Source: DYHD01 sp964411065 (GTDB lineage: Bacteria; Nitrospirota; Thermodesulfovibrionia; Thermodesulfovibrionales; Dissulfurispiraceae). Taken from it: DNA of 40,333 bases. Position numbers and translations under genes: made by a program. Positions 7,717-16,144 of the stretch are shown piece after piece. The first letter of the stretch is position 1; the number at the start of each line of letters is the position of its first letter. The notes beneath the pieces were generated by a model. It did not search any database. It was not told the DNA's origin and saw only the letters and a list, made by a program, of their open reading frames with translations. Location: assembly GCA_964411065.1 (NCBI GenBank), contig CAYPJO010000009.1:1-40333 (forward strand), read 5' to 3'.

Positions 7717-8286
7717 ATGGATGCTTTTGAAGTTATTAAGACAAGAAGGAGCATAAGAAGATTCAAAGATGAGCCTGTTAGTGACCAGCAGATTGAGACC
7801 ATTCTTGATTTAGTAAGATACTCTCCCTCTTGGGCCAATATGCAGTGCTGGAGATTTGTAGTAGTTAGAGACAAAGAGAAAATTAAAAAGATAGCTGAAC
7901 TAACCAACCTTGAGTCCTTTTTAAAACCAATGGGATACAAAGCAAATCCTGCTACTAAAGGCGTTGCAGAGGCTCCTGTGGTAATTGTTGCTTGTGCTGA
8001 TCCTACAAAATCAGGGAAAATTTGGGAACAAAATTATTATTTAGTTGATATGGGCATAGCATGTCAGACACTTATGCTTGCTGTAAGAGCTATGGGCTTA
8101 GGTACTGTTTTTGTAGGAATCTACGATGAAGAGGAGATTCGTAAACTTCTAGAGATACCATCTGATATTAGAGTAGTCGGTATTTTCCCTATAGGCCATA
8201 TACCAGAGGAAAAAAAAGATGCTAAAATGCCACCACGAAAAGCTCTCGAAGAAATAGTTTTCTATGAGAAGTGGAAGAAAGAATAG
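7717..8286 (+). CDS. Nitroreductase family flavoprotein (second copy type)
   Basis: A 189-aa FMN-dependent oxidoreductase of unknown substrate. Motifs: TRRSIRRF near the N-terminus, the SPSWANMQCWRFVVV FMN-contact segment, QNYYLVDMGIACQTLMLAVRAMGLGTVFVG, and a C-terminal GHIPEEKKD typical of the family. It is not a close copy of the nitroreductase at 5626: the central region and C-terminus differ. The start is set by AGGAGG seven to eight bases before the ATG. It is separated from the redox operon by a 228-base gap with a hairpin, so it probably has its own promoter. Confidence 0.9.
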   Translation: MDAFEVIKTRRSIRRFKDEPVSDQQIETILDLVRYSPSWANMQCWRFVVVRDKEKIKKIAELTNLESFLKPMGYKANPATKGVAEAPVVIVACADPTKSGKIWEQNYYLVDMGIACQTLMLAVRAMGLGTVFVGIYDEEEIRKLLEIPSDIRVVGIFPIGHIPEEKKDAKMPPRKALEEIVFYEKWKKE

Positions 8287-8662
8287 CTCTAATAAAGACT
8301 AATATGCAATAAATTAGCTCTCTTTCAGTTTAAGTAAGTTGTTACTCCCTCTTTTAGTACCTTAAGTATATTATTAATATCTCCAAATAGTAGGGGGAAA
8401 GGAATGAAATATCTTTTTAACTCTATGGGATATTTATCACAATTTAATCAAGAATAGTTAATATTTACAGCTTTTAAAATAATCTTAGAAAAAACCTAAA
8501 AGATACAGTATTAAAGCTATATCGGGTAAGCAAAGAGTTTAACCCCCTTGGCAGGTCTCTCAGCATGACAAAAATGCCTTAGATAATTATATATTAACTT
8601 TAGGCATCGGGATCAACTCTGAATCATAGAACTTTACTACTCCTTTATTAGAAAATTAAAAT
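8287..8662. other. Intergenic stretch with a possible tiny ORF and a weak hairpin
   Basis: No clear gene. A 17-codon ORF (starts at 8404, MKYLFNSMGYLSQF...) has a purine-rich GGGGGAAAGGA just before it but no recognisable identity. An imperfect hairpin, ATGCCT with AGGCAT, lies at 8573-8607. No promoter stands out. Confidence 0.3.
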
Positions 8663-9901
8663 ATGATAGATACTATACAAAAAGCAGAAGTCTTCATGCA
8701 ATTCTCCGATAATTTTACGATATCCTCTCTTGAAAGAATCATAAATGATAAATTTTCTATCGCTACCGACGTAAAACTACTCTGGAGGGGTCCAGAAAGT
8801 TTCAAAACTATATTTGAATCAATCAGAGAAGCAAAAGAATTGATATGTCTTGCCTTCTACATATTTAGAAATGACGAAACTGGCAGAGCTCTTGCAGAAA
8901 TTTTAAAAGAAAAAAGCAGGCAAGGTGTTAATGTTTATGTTCTCTACGATCATTTTGGTTCCTTAGGTACCCCAAGAAGTTTTTGGAATGATATGAGATC
9001 TGCAGGAGTTAAAATCAGTAGTTCGAGGCCCTTTCAATGGAAAAACCCCTTTCGTTATGTTCATAGGGATCATAGAAAACTTATAATAATTGATTCCCTA
9101 AAGGCTTTTACAGGTGGTTTGAACATTGCTAATGAGTATAGCGGGTTTCACATCAAATCTAGGGAAAAAAATTGGCGTGATACAGGCATTATGTTAACAG
9201 GACCTATAGTGAAAAAACTTTTTAAAAACTTTGAGAAGAGCTGGAATCAATGGGGTGGTGAAAAAATTAAATATCATGAACGTTATCAAGGGGACAAGTT
9301 TGAGAGCAAAGATGTTAAGGCTCCTCTGGACGATATATGGAAAGTAAAGGGAGGCTACTTATCAATACCTATTTTTGCCGGCTCTTCAAAAGGCAGAAGA
9401 ATGCTGAGAAGACTTTTTTACTATAGCATTAATCGGGCTAAATCAGATATTTGCCTGACCACTGCTTATTTTATACCAAGTAAGAGAATGATTGAGACTT
9501 TGATAGAAGCTGTAAAGAGAGGGGTAAGAGTTAGACTCCTTGTTCCCAGTAAGAGCGATGTCCCTGCTGCATCTTATGCTGGAAGGTTTTTTTTCAAAAA
9601 GCTTTTGGATGCTGGCGTTGAGATATACACCTATTTAGGCCAGATACTCCATGCGAAAACTTATTTGTTCGATAACTGCTGGAGTATTATCGGTTCAGCC
9701 AATTTAGATTTTCAATCTTTTAGATATAATGATGAGGGTAATGTTGGTATCCTTGATGTAGATTTTGGTTCACAAATGCTATCAGTCTTTGAGGAGGACC
9801 TTAAAAATTCTGAGAAAATTGAATTGGCTAAATGGAGTAAAAGACCTTTCTTCGAAAAAATCAAAGAACATTTTTTTTCTCTCTTCAAAAAAAGGCTTTG
9901 A
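8663..9901 (+). CDS. Phospholipase D-superfamily protein, cardiolipin synthase-like
   Basis: Probably condenses phosphatidylglycerol-type lipids into cardiolipin at the inner membrane. The 412-aa protein has two HKD catalytic motifs: H137-K139-D144 in HRKLIIID, followed by GGLNIANEY, and H330-K332-D337 in HAKTYLFD, followed by GSANLDFQS. It lacks the two N-terminal membrane helices of E. coli ClsA and so resembles the shorter ClsB type. The start is uncertain: no Shine-Dalgarno is seen at 8663, and an in-frame ATG lies at 8696. Convergent with the tRNA-Ser gene. Confidence 0.85.
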   Translation: MIDTIQKAEVFMQFSDNFTISSLERIINDKFSIATDVKLLWRGPESFKTIFESIREAKELICLAFYIFRNDETGRALAEILKEKSRQGVNVYVLYDHFGSLGTPRSFWNDMRSAGVKISSSRPFQWKNPFRYVHRDHRKLIIIDSLKAFTGGLNIANEYSGFHIKSREKNWRDTGIMLTGPIVKKLFKNFEKSWNQWGGEKIKYHERYQGDKFESKDVKAPLDDIWKVKGGYLSIPIFAGSSKGRRMLRRLFYYSINRAKSDICLTTAYFIPSKRMIETLIEAVKRGVRVRLLVPSKSDVPAASYAGRFFFKKLLDAGVEIYTYLGQILHAKTYLFDNCWSIIGSANLDFQSFRYNDEGNVGILDVDFGSQMLSVFEEDLKNSEKIELAKWSKRPFFEKIKEHFFSLFKKRL

Positions 9902-9914
9902 AATGCCTCAAGGA

Positions 9915-10007
9915 TGGCGGAGAGGGAGGGATTTGAACCCTCGGTGAGGTTTTTAGCCCCACACACGATTTCCAGTCGTGCCTGTTAAGCCACTCCAGCA
10001 CCTCTCC
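9915..10007 (-). tRNA. tRNA-Ser (GGA anticodon)
   Basis: The minus strand folds into a complete class II tRNA: acceptor stem GGAGAGG/CCTCTCC, discriminator G and encoded CCA; anticodon stem CACGA/TCGTG around loop CTGGAAA (anticodon GGA, plus-strand 9971-9973); a long variable arm GTGTGGGGCTAAAAACCTCAC; and T-loop GGTTCAAATCC. The long variable arm and GGA anticodon make it serine, reading UCC/UCU. No integrase or att duplication is seen beside it. Confidence 0.96.
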
Positions 10008-10593
10008 TCTGAAAGAATTTTTTTATAACTAATAAATATAACATATTTCACCCCTTTCCTGAAACTAAAATCTACTTTAGATTAGCAAAGATCAATGTAA
10101 ATATTAAGATAATTTTCTTACTCCCATGTTTTCTTTAGGTTAAGATTCTATGTTTTTTCTAAATAATTCGTGGCTGCATCCTATTAACTATTATTCAATA
10201 TCTACGTGAAGCAACTTATTAACATAATTTGGCAAATAGCTTTTATGTCATAAGTGCTCTGCCAAGACGGAGCTAATGCATAAAGATTAATAAGGTTTTG
10301 AGAGTTTAATTTAGCTGTAAAAAGAGTTGTTTTAAATCTGTTCTTTTCTCCTTCTTCCATACAATATCCTTCACTGAGAGGCTTCAACCATTTAAGAAAG
10401 GAAAAAAGTTTTACGCCTGGTTTTTATAGTCGTTATTTTATAAGAGTGAGAGGAATTTAGTAGAAGGGGAGAATATCTTTAACTCCCTCTTAAAATCCTA
10501 ATATTGGGGAATAGTTTTTAGAAGTTTAGAAACTCCAAATTTCAACGGGGCTAAGATTTATTTTGATTTTCATCCCAGCTCCAATCTTTAAAA
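10008..10593. other. Gene-poor stretch between tRNA-Ser and the binding-protein genes
   Basis: A minus-strand ORF of 61 codons (10202-10387) has no recognised domain and no good start context; it may be decayed transposase sequence, but I could not assign a family. No clear terminator for either flanking gene. Confidence 0.35.
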
Positions 10594-11742
10594 TTATTTT
10601 AGAAGTTCCCATTCACCGTTCTTTACTGTAACTATCTCGAAGGCAGTTTTGTCTAAGCCACAGTGTTCAGCAGGTGACATATTAAATATTCCACCGGTAC
10701 CTGGCCAGTTTTTAATCTCATTCTCTATGTAGTCCCTAATCTTCTTCCTATCAGGCCCAACCTTTCTTATGGCTTCTACTAACATCATAAAGGCATCATA
10801 AGCATGCCCTCCGAAGGTGCCAGGTTCACTCTTAAACTTAGCCTCGTAGTCTTGTGTATACTTCTTAAGAAGAGCCTTTTGAGGATGCTTATCAGGTAGT
10901 TTATCCCAAACCACTATCCTACCCAGAGGTGCAATTACCCCTTCAGCTGCCTTTCCAGCAAGTTCTATATTCCTCTTACTTCCCCAGCCATGACTCTGGT
11001 AAAGAGGTATACCCATCTTAAGGGCATGCCAGTTCTTAGTAACGATTACCTGGCCAGGGCCTACAGACCAGTTAATAATAGCCTGGGCGCCAGCAGCCTT
11101 TATCTTTGTTAGTTGGGTTGTCATGTCGGTATCCTTTGGTCCGTATCTTTCATCAGCTACTATGGTGATTCCATACTTGGAACTCATCTCGTGGAGTGCC
11201 TTACGTCCGGAGTCTCCATACCCTGTTGTGATTGTTAAAATGCCCACCTTAGTCAAGCCTTGTTTTTTCATGTAAGTATATAAAGCTTCAGCTACACTAA
11301 AATCATATTGAGCTACTTTAAAAATCCAGTATCGTTCATTTACTGGTTGTGTGATAGAGGCTCCTGTTGCACAGGATATCATGGGTATTTTAGCTGCTGT
11401 CACTATAGGGATTACAGCCATAGACTCACCAGTAGTGGACGGTCCAATTATAGCAAGGACATTGTCTTTCTCTATGAGTTTTTTAGCTGCAAGGACTGCC
11501 TGAGTCTCATCACTCTTTGAGTCTTCAATAATAACCTCTATAGGATGGCCATTTATTCCGCCAGCTTTGTTGATCTGTTCTTGTAACATTATTAAAGCGC
11601 TCTTTTCCGGTTCACCAAGGAAGGATGCTGCTCCTGTTACTGACAGTATTGCTCCTATCTTGTAAGGTTCTTTAGCCTTTGCGGTTAAACTAAAGTAAAA
11701 CAAACAAAAAAATGTTAATATAAAATGTAAGAAGAATTTCAT
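10594..11742 (-). CDS. LivK-type periplasmic amino-acid binding protein, downstream copy
   Basis: Periplasmic ligand-binding protein of the branched-chain amino acid ABC transport type (type I fold, Peripla_BP_6). The 382-aa precursor has a hydrophobic signal peptide (about 1-23, ending near AKAKEP), then IGAILSVTGAASFLGEP, a bilobal body, and a C-terminal acidic tail. AGGAGAG precedes the ATG. Residues about 51-319 are encoded by DNA identical to that of the neighbouring copy, while the signal peptide and last 60 residues differ. No permease or ATPase genes are nearby, so the transporter must be elsewhere or absent. The ligand could be an amino acid or an aromatic acid. Confidence 0.9.
   Translation of the reverse strand: MKFFLHFILTFFCLFYFSLTAKAKEPYKIGAILSVTGAASFLGEPEKSALIMLQEQINKAGGINGHPIEVIIEDSKSDETQAVLAAKKLIEKDNVLAIIGPSTTGESMAVIPIVTAAKIPMISCATGASITQPVNERYWIFKVAQYDFSVAEALYTYMKKQGLTKVGILTITTGYGDSGRKALHEMSSKYGITIVADERYGPKDTDMTTQLTKIKAAGAQAIINWSVGPGQVIVTKNWHALKMGIPLYQSHGWGSKRNIELAGKAAEGVIAPLGRIVVWDKLPDKHPQKALLKKYTQDYEAKFKSEPGTFGGHAYDAFMMLVEAIRKVGPDRKKIRDYIENEIKNWPGTGGIFNMSPAEHCGLDKTAFEIVTVKNGEWELLK
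10783..11591 (-). repeat. 809-bp perfect repeat, copy in the downstream livK gene
   Basis: Read base by base against 11982-12790 (offset 1199), this block has no mismatch. The first differences lie at 10782 and 11592, beyond which substitutions accumulate quickly. The unit spans most of the mature protein. Confidence 0.97.
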
Positions 11743-11789
11743 ATGTTCTCTCCTTCTAATTCTATATATTCTAAATTTTTTAGTATTTC

Positions 11790-12950
11790 CTATTTCTTAA
11801 GAATCTCCCAATCGCCATCTTTAACTATAACCATCTCGAAAGAATCCTTATCGAGTCCGCAATGGTCTTTTGAAGACATATTAAATATACCAGCAGTCCC
11901 GGGCCAGTTCTTGATGTTATTCTCTATGTAGTCCCTAACCTTCTTCCTATCAGGCCCAACCTTTCTTAAGGCTTCTACTACCATCATAAAGGCATCATAA
12001 GCATGCCCTCCGAAGGTGCCAGGTTCACTCTTAAACTTAGCCTCGTAGTCTTGTGTATACTTCTTAAGAAGAGCCTTTTGAGGATGCTTATCAGGTAGTT
12101 TATCCCAAACCACTATCCTACCCAGAGGTGCAATTACCCCTTCAGCTGCCTTTCCAGCAAGTTCTATATTCCTCTTACTTCCCCAGCCATGACTCTGGTA
12201 AAGAGGTATACCCATCTTAAGGGCATGCCAGTTCTTAGTAACGATTACCTGGCCAGGGCCTACAGACCAGTTAATAATAGCCTGGGCGCCAGCAGCCTTT
12301 ATCTTTGTTAGTTGGGTTGTCATGTCGGTATCCTTTGGTCCGTATCTTTCATCAGCTACTATGGTGATTCCATACTTGGAACTCATCTCGTGGAGTGCCT
12401 TACGTCCGGAGTCTCCATACCCTGTTGTGATTGTTAAAATGCCCACCTTAGTCAAGCCTTGTTTTTTCATGTAAGTATATAAAGCTTCAGCTACACTAAA
12501 ATCATATTGAGCTACTTTAAAAATCCAGTATCGTTCATTTACTGGTTGTGTGATAGAGGCTCCTGTTGCACAGGATATCATGGGTATTTTAGCTGCTGTC
12601 ACTATAGGGATTACAGCCATAGACTCACCAGTAGTGGACGGTCCAATTATAGCAAGGACATTGTCTTTCTCTATGAGTTTTTTAGCTGCAAGGACTGCCT
12701 GAGTCTCATCACTCTTTGAGTCTTCAATAATAACCTCTATAGGATGGCCATTTATTCCGCCAGCTTTGTTGATCTGTTCTTGTAACATTAAAACGGTATT
12801 CTTTTCTGGCTCGCCGAGAAAAGAAGCAGCACCAGTTACAGAGAAAATGGCACCAATTTTGTAAGGTTGTTTAGCATAGGAATTAACAGGTAAAGTGAAA
12901 GGTATACAGATTAGCCCAATTAATAAAATGATTGTTTTGAGTATCTTCAT
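11790..12950 (-). CDS. LivK-type periplasmic amino-acid binding protein, upstream copy
   Basis: A 386-aa paralogue of the next gene, 47 bases away, with its own distinct signal peptide (hydrophobic stretch about 5-25, cleaved near NSYAKQ). It has the same type I binding-protein fold: IGAIFSVTGAASFLGEP at the start and HAYDAFMM near residue 320. A strong TAGGAGG precedes the ATG. The centre is DNA-identical to the downstream copy but the ends carry many synonymous changes, a pattern of gene conversion. The two share a transcription direction and probably an operon with the ACT-domain gene upstream. Confidence 0.9.
   Translation of the reverse strand: MKILKTIILLIGLICIPFTLPVNSYAKQPYKIGAIFSVTGAASFLGEPEKNTVLMLQEQINKAGGINGHPIEVIIEDSKSDETQAVLAAKKLIEKDNVLAIIGPSTTGESMAVIPIVTAAKIPMISCATGASITQPVNERYWIFKVAQYDFSVAEALYTYMKKQGLTKVGILTITTGYGDSGRKALHEMSSKYGITIVADERYGPKDTDMTTQLTKIKAAGAQAIINWSVGPGQVIVTKNWHALKMGIPLYQSHGWGSKRNIELAGKAAEGVIAPLGRIVVWDKLPDKHPQKALLKKYTQDYEAKFKSEPGTFGGHAYDAFMMVVEALRKVGPDRKKVRDYIENNIKNWPGTAGIFNMSSKDHCGLDKDSFEMVIVKDGDWEILKK
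11982..12790 (-). repeat. 809-bp perfect repeat, copy in the upstream livK gene
   Basis: Partner of the block at 10783-11591. Direct orientation, separated by 390 bases. Perfect identity ends sharply inside both genes rather than at gene or intergenic borders. Confidence 0.97.
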
Positions 12951-13161
12951 CTTTTCCTCCTATTTAAAGTATTATCTAAAGCTTTAAGTGAGATTAAAAG
13001 CTTTTATACTAAATTTCTTTCATTCTTCAAAATAGATTAAAAAATAAAAGGAATTACTCCCTGCTATCACCTATAATAGCTCTTGATTCTCTTATTGAAC
13101 TTTGAAGGAAATTCTCCCTTTTATGCCATATATTTTTTTTGTTATGGTAGAACCCTATAAA

Positions 13162-13593
13162 TTAGAGTGAGTGGACTTCATCTCCTGTTAAAATCTTGAC
13201 TCCTTCTTCTTTTAGGATAACCTCAGCCTTATTTGAATCATCAAAGCAAAATATAACTATAGCATTTTCTGTACTTTTCTCTATAAAAGCATACATGTAC
13301 TCAACATTAAGACCGTAATCCTTGATTTTATTTAGAATTTTTGAGAGACCACCTGGTCTATCAGGGACGGCTATTGCAATTACTTCAGTTTTTGAGACAG
13401 TAAAACCTTTCTCTTTTAAAGCCTGCACTGCTTTTTTGGTATCATTAACTATCAAACGTAAGACCCCGAAGTCTCCGGCTTCAGCAAGATAAAGGGCTCT
13501 TATGTTAATATCTGCCTCTGCGAGGACTTGAGTAACCTGAGCGAGTCTCCCCGATCTATTTTCAACAAAAATCGAGATCTGCTCCACTTTCAT
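13162..13593 (-). CDS. Tandem ACT-domain protein
   Basis: A 143-aa protein made of two ACT domains (about 1-68 and 69-143), the small ligand-binding modules that sense amino acids. Each begins with a typical strand and glycine turn: ISIFVENRSGRLAQVTQVLAEADINIRAL, and IAIAVPDRPGGLSKILNKIKDYGLNVEY. No enzyme or DNA-binding domain is fused. Such stand-alone proteins are often encoded beside branched-chain amino acid transporters or phenylacetate-CoA ligase, which fits the livK genes downstream. An in-frame TTG at 13611 is possible, but the ATG at 13593 is preferred, with GGAG 12 bases upstream. Confidence 0.85.
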   Translation of the reverse strand: MKVEQISIFVENRSGRLAQVTQVLAEADINIRALYLAEAGDFGVLRLIVNDTKKAVQALKEKGFTVSKTEVIAIAVPDRPGGLSKILNKIKDYGLNVEYMYAFIEKSTENAIVIFCFDDSNKAEVILKEEGVKILTGDEVHSL

Positions 13594-13727
13594 AACTGAT
13601 ATTGTCTCCAAAATAACAATATTTTGAAATCAGAAATTAAAATAATAATAAAGTAATAAAAGATAGCATAAAAAATTAAATAAAACAAGCATAATTTAGA
13701 CTCCGTGTAACACAAGTTGATAAGTTT

Positions 13728-13760
13728 CCAATATACCAAAATAAAAATGTCTTATATTGG
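13728..13760. repeat. Inverted repeat with 8-bp arms
   Basis: CCAATATA at 13728 and TATATTGG ending at 13760 pair around a 17-base loop. It lies between the HD-GYP gene and the ACT gene, which are both on the minus strand. It could be a weak terminator or operator. Confidence 0.4.
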
Positions 13761-13779
13761 AATTGCTAAGCTGTATCCT

Positions 13780-13836
13780 ACCCCTTTGTTACTTAATATG
13801 GATGACGGTCACTGGGCGCATAGGGTAACAAGGGGT
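13780..13836. repeat. Large inverted repeat between the HD-GYP and ACT genes
   Basis: ACCCCTTTGTTAC (13780-13792) and GTAACAAGGGGT (13825-13836) form a stem of 12 bp with one bulged base and a loop of about 32 bases. The loop is more G+C-rich than its surroundings. On the minus strand it would lie in the leader of the ACT-livK genes or in the tail of the HD-GYP transcript. No run of U follows on either strand. No known riboswitch is recognised. Confidence 0.6.
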
Positions 13837-13880
13837 TGATGCATATTGTTTTGCGAGAAGCATTTTTTCAAAGAGATTCA

Positions 13881-14915
13881 TCATCCAAGATTGCCAAGTG
13901 TTTTGATAAAAATTGTAAGCAATTCGTTGTCATAATGTTTTTTTTGCTTAATCATTGTATCAAGAGCCTGAAAGGGTGTAAAGGCATTTTTATATGGTCT
14001 TTGGGTTGTAAGTGCATCGTAACAATCAGCAATAGCTGTAATTCTCCCATAAAGCCTTATATCAGATGCCTTGAGAGAATAAGGGTAGCCGCTACCAGAT
14101 AATTTTTCATGGTGTTGGGTAACTGCATCAAGAGAATCCCGAGGTAAGGTTTTATGCTCCCTGAGAATCTTTTCTCCCTCGATTACATGACTCTTAATTA
14201 TCTCGAACTCAAAGGGTGTCAGTTTTTCAGGCTTATTCAATATCTCGGGAGGTATGGAGCTTTTACCTATATCATGGAGCAAGGCTCCTAATCCCAGATT
14301 CAATATCTTCTCTTGAGCAAGCCCTGAAGAAATCCCAAGACCTATTGATAAAACAGCTACATTTACCGAATGGGTATAAGTGTAATAATCAAAGTTCTTT
14401 ATAGATATAAGGTTATAAAGGCTATCCCTATTGTCTAAAATAGAGCTGACTATCTTTTCTACAACTGTTGCTGCATTCTTGATATTTTTACCACTTCTTG
14501 GGTCGGCAAGGACTTCTCTCATAACAATCTTTGATTTTTCCTTGATAAGTAAAGCCTTTATTCTGGCGGTTTCTTTATCAGGTAATAGGGCTGTTTCAAG
14601 AGATTCAAGATAGGCATCATAAAGAGGGATATCTGCAGTCTTAATGACAATATCGCCTTTGGAGTTTGATATTTCGGGTGGTATCTTTGCAGGAGACTTA
14701 TCTGATGCCTCAAGAACTTTCTTAAATTTTAGACCTTTCTGTACGTAAAGAGAGAAATTTATTTCGCTACCTTCTATTAAAGCATTTCTTTCAATCTGGT
14801 GAAAACTTTCCTTCAAGAAGGAATATTCTTGAACCCTTCTTTTCTCTTCATCAGTAAGATCTTTTTTTGTATCTTGTGAATTAGCACCGTACCGAAAAGG
14901 GATTATTTTTTTCAT
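13881..14915 (-). CDS. HD-GYP domain protein, probable cyclic-di-GMP phosphodiesterase
   Basis: Likely degrades the second messenger c-di-GMP. The 344-aa protein has an uncharacterised N-terminal half (about 1-165, mostly helical) and a C-terminal HD-GYP domain with the full set of metal and signature residues: H182 (HSVNVA), H214-D215 (LLHDIGK), H243, H268-H269 (QHHEKLSGSGYP, with the GYP triplet at 276-278) and D297 (ADCYDALT). No membrane segment or receiver domain is seen. The MshEN-containing ATPase pseudogene at 37 kb is a possible former c-di-GMP target. No strong Shine-Dalgarno was noted at the start. Confidence 0.92.
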   Translation of the reverse strand: MKKIIPFRYGANSQDTKKDLTDEEKRRVQEYSFLKESFHQIERNALIEGSEINFSLYVQKGLKFKKVLEASDKSPAKIPPEISNSKGDIVIKTADIPLYDAYLESLETALLPDKETARIKALLIKEKSKIVMREVLADPRSGKNIKNAATVVEKIVSSILDNRDSLYNLISIKNFDYYTYTHSVNVAVLSIGLGISSGLAQEKILNLGLGALLHDIGKSSIPPEILNKPEKLTPFEFEIIKSHVIEGEKILREHKTLPRDSLDAVTQHHEKLSGSGYPYSLKASDIRLYGRITAIADCYDALTTQRPYKNAFTPFQALDTMIKQKKHYDNELLTIFIKTLGNLG

Positions 14916-14990
14916 TGATATTTACCCATTATATATATTTGATTAATTATTTTAGCTTCTTATTAATATTTTATTTCATAAATTATTAAA

Positions 14991-15057
14991 AACCCAAATC
15001 CAATATATAAATTTTATAAACCAATTTCAGAGTAATTTAAAAGATTTTTTCTGATAG
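14991..15057. repeat. 66-bp dispersed direct repeat, copy A
   Basis: Matches 17201-17266 at roughly 85 percent by eye, sharing runs such as AACCAATTTCAG and GTAATTTAAAA. The two copies are in the same orientation and bracket about 2.1 kb that holds a transposase remnant and the DUF4405-like gene. Confidence 0.75.
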
Positions 15058-15362
15058 ATTTGCCCTATATCCTGTCCAATGCCCTTAAGTTCTCTAAAAG
15101 GCAAAATAATGCTTATTTTCTCTGACTATTTACTCTATCTAAGACGTTCTCCCTCCCACGTCTTTTCCATTCTCCTTTGTTTACCACCCTACGCAGCAGA
15201 TATTGTAGTAAAATAACTTTCGCCTTATCCTTTCAAAAATATCCAATCTTTTTACATCCACCGCCAGTTTTAAAATTGTCTGGTCCGCAAGGGGCTTATT
15301 ATTCGTCCTGCTACTTGCATCGGTGATTGAAATAAAATAGTGTCTGCTTTATACTAATCAGT
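15058..15362. other. Unassigned intergenic sequence
   Basis: No usable ORF on either strand. Minus-strand fragments (MQVAGRIISPLRTRQF, then a frame-shifted stretch) hint at decayed coding sequence that I cannot identify. Confidence 0.3.
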
Positions 15363-15743
15363 GATTATGAAGAAGCAGTCAAGGAATTTGAATCTCTTTA
15401 GCAGTAGATATGAAAAAGGTATCCCCAATACATAAAAATGCTCAAGGGGAACATAGATAAGTATATTTGTTATAAAAAATATCTTGAGTTGGCTACAGAA
15501 ACATATATACACTACATACATAATTGAGAACATAAACAATAGGTTTGAAGTACTAAGGGTAAATGTGGAAGGGTATTTTCAGAGTGTAAAGACAGCTGAG
15601 ATAGCCATTTAAGTGATGGTAAATAGAATAAAAGAGGGGAAAAGGAAGCCCCCTTTAAGTGTATCAAGGAGTATAGTTTATGAACTTAGACAGATCTTTA
15701 ATAGTAGATTTTCAGAAATAGACACAATTTTTTGTTAAGCCCC
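15363..15743 (+). pseudogene. IS256/mutator-type transposase remnant with right terminal repeat
   Basis: Reads through stops as EEAVKEFESLCSRYEKG, then IYTTYIIENINNRFEVLR, GYFQSVKTAEIAI and RIKEGKRKPPLS, the C-terminal third of a mutator-type transposase including its YTTN-IIE-like motif. The fragment ends at ACACAATTTTTTGTTAAGCCCC (15722-15743). This is the reverse complement, at 18 of 22 positions, of the sequence at 39901-39922 that begins another such element. It is therefore the probable right end of the IS. No intact ORF. Confidence 0.65.
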
Positions 15744-16144
15744 ATTTTATTACAGAAGTAGAGTATTTGCTATCCTATTAGCACATTCATAAAATAACAA
15801 GGGCAGTTGCAGTCTGATTCTCACCATCAAATTTCTGAGCGGGGAAACTATTGTTGGAGAGTCTTTGAAAAGGGTGACTGCTATATTGTCTAAAAAATAA
15901 AGGATTTGTCATCATGTTGAAGGGGGGATAGGGATACAGTGTTTAATTGAGGATATTAGGTAAAGCACAAAGCAAAGTCGCCCATGTGATGACAGGTTTG
16001 TAATGCAGATAGTAAAACTGTTTGGGGGAAAACTGAGTGATTTACCGAAGGGAAGACCTCATAAAACGAAATAAATAGTTGCTATCCAATTTATACTTAT
16101 TCTCAAAAATTATATTACAAAATCTGCCCCCATATGCGGAGTTC
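15744..16144. other. Probable decayed mobile-element sequence
   Basis: No intact gene. Fragments such as SGETIVGESLKRVTAILSKK and SDLPKGRPHKTK can be read on the plus strand between stops. They look like old coding sequence but I cannot name the family. Confidence 0.35.

Noticed and set aside
9915..10007. Genomic-island attachment site at tRNA-Ser
   Set aside because: No repeated 3' end of the tRNA and no integrase were found nearby.
10202..10387. 61-codon minus-strand frame after tRNA-Ser, considered as transposase remnant
   Set aside because: No motif clear enough to name a family and no start context.
11308..11520. 70-codon plus-strand frame found identically in both livK genes
   Set aside because: Antisense shadow; it is repeated only because the underlying DNA is identical.
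13780..13836. attC-like integron recombination site
   Set aside because: The inverted repeat lacks the RYYYAAC and GTTRRRY core sites and there is no integrase.
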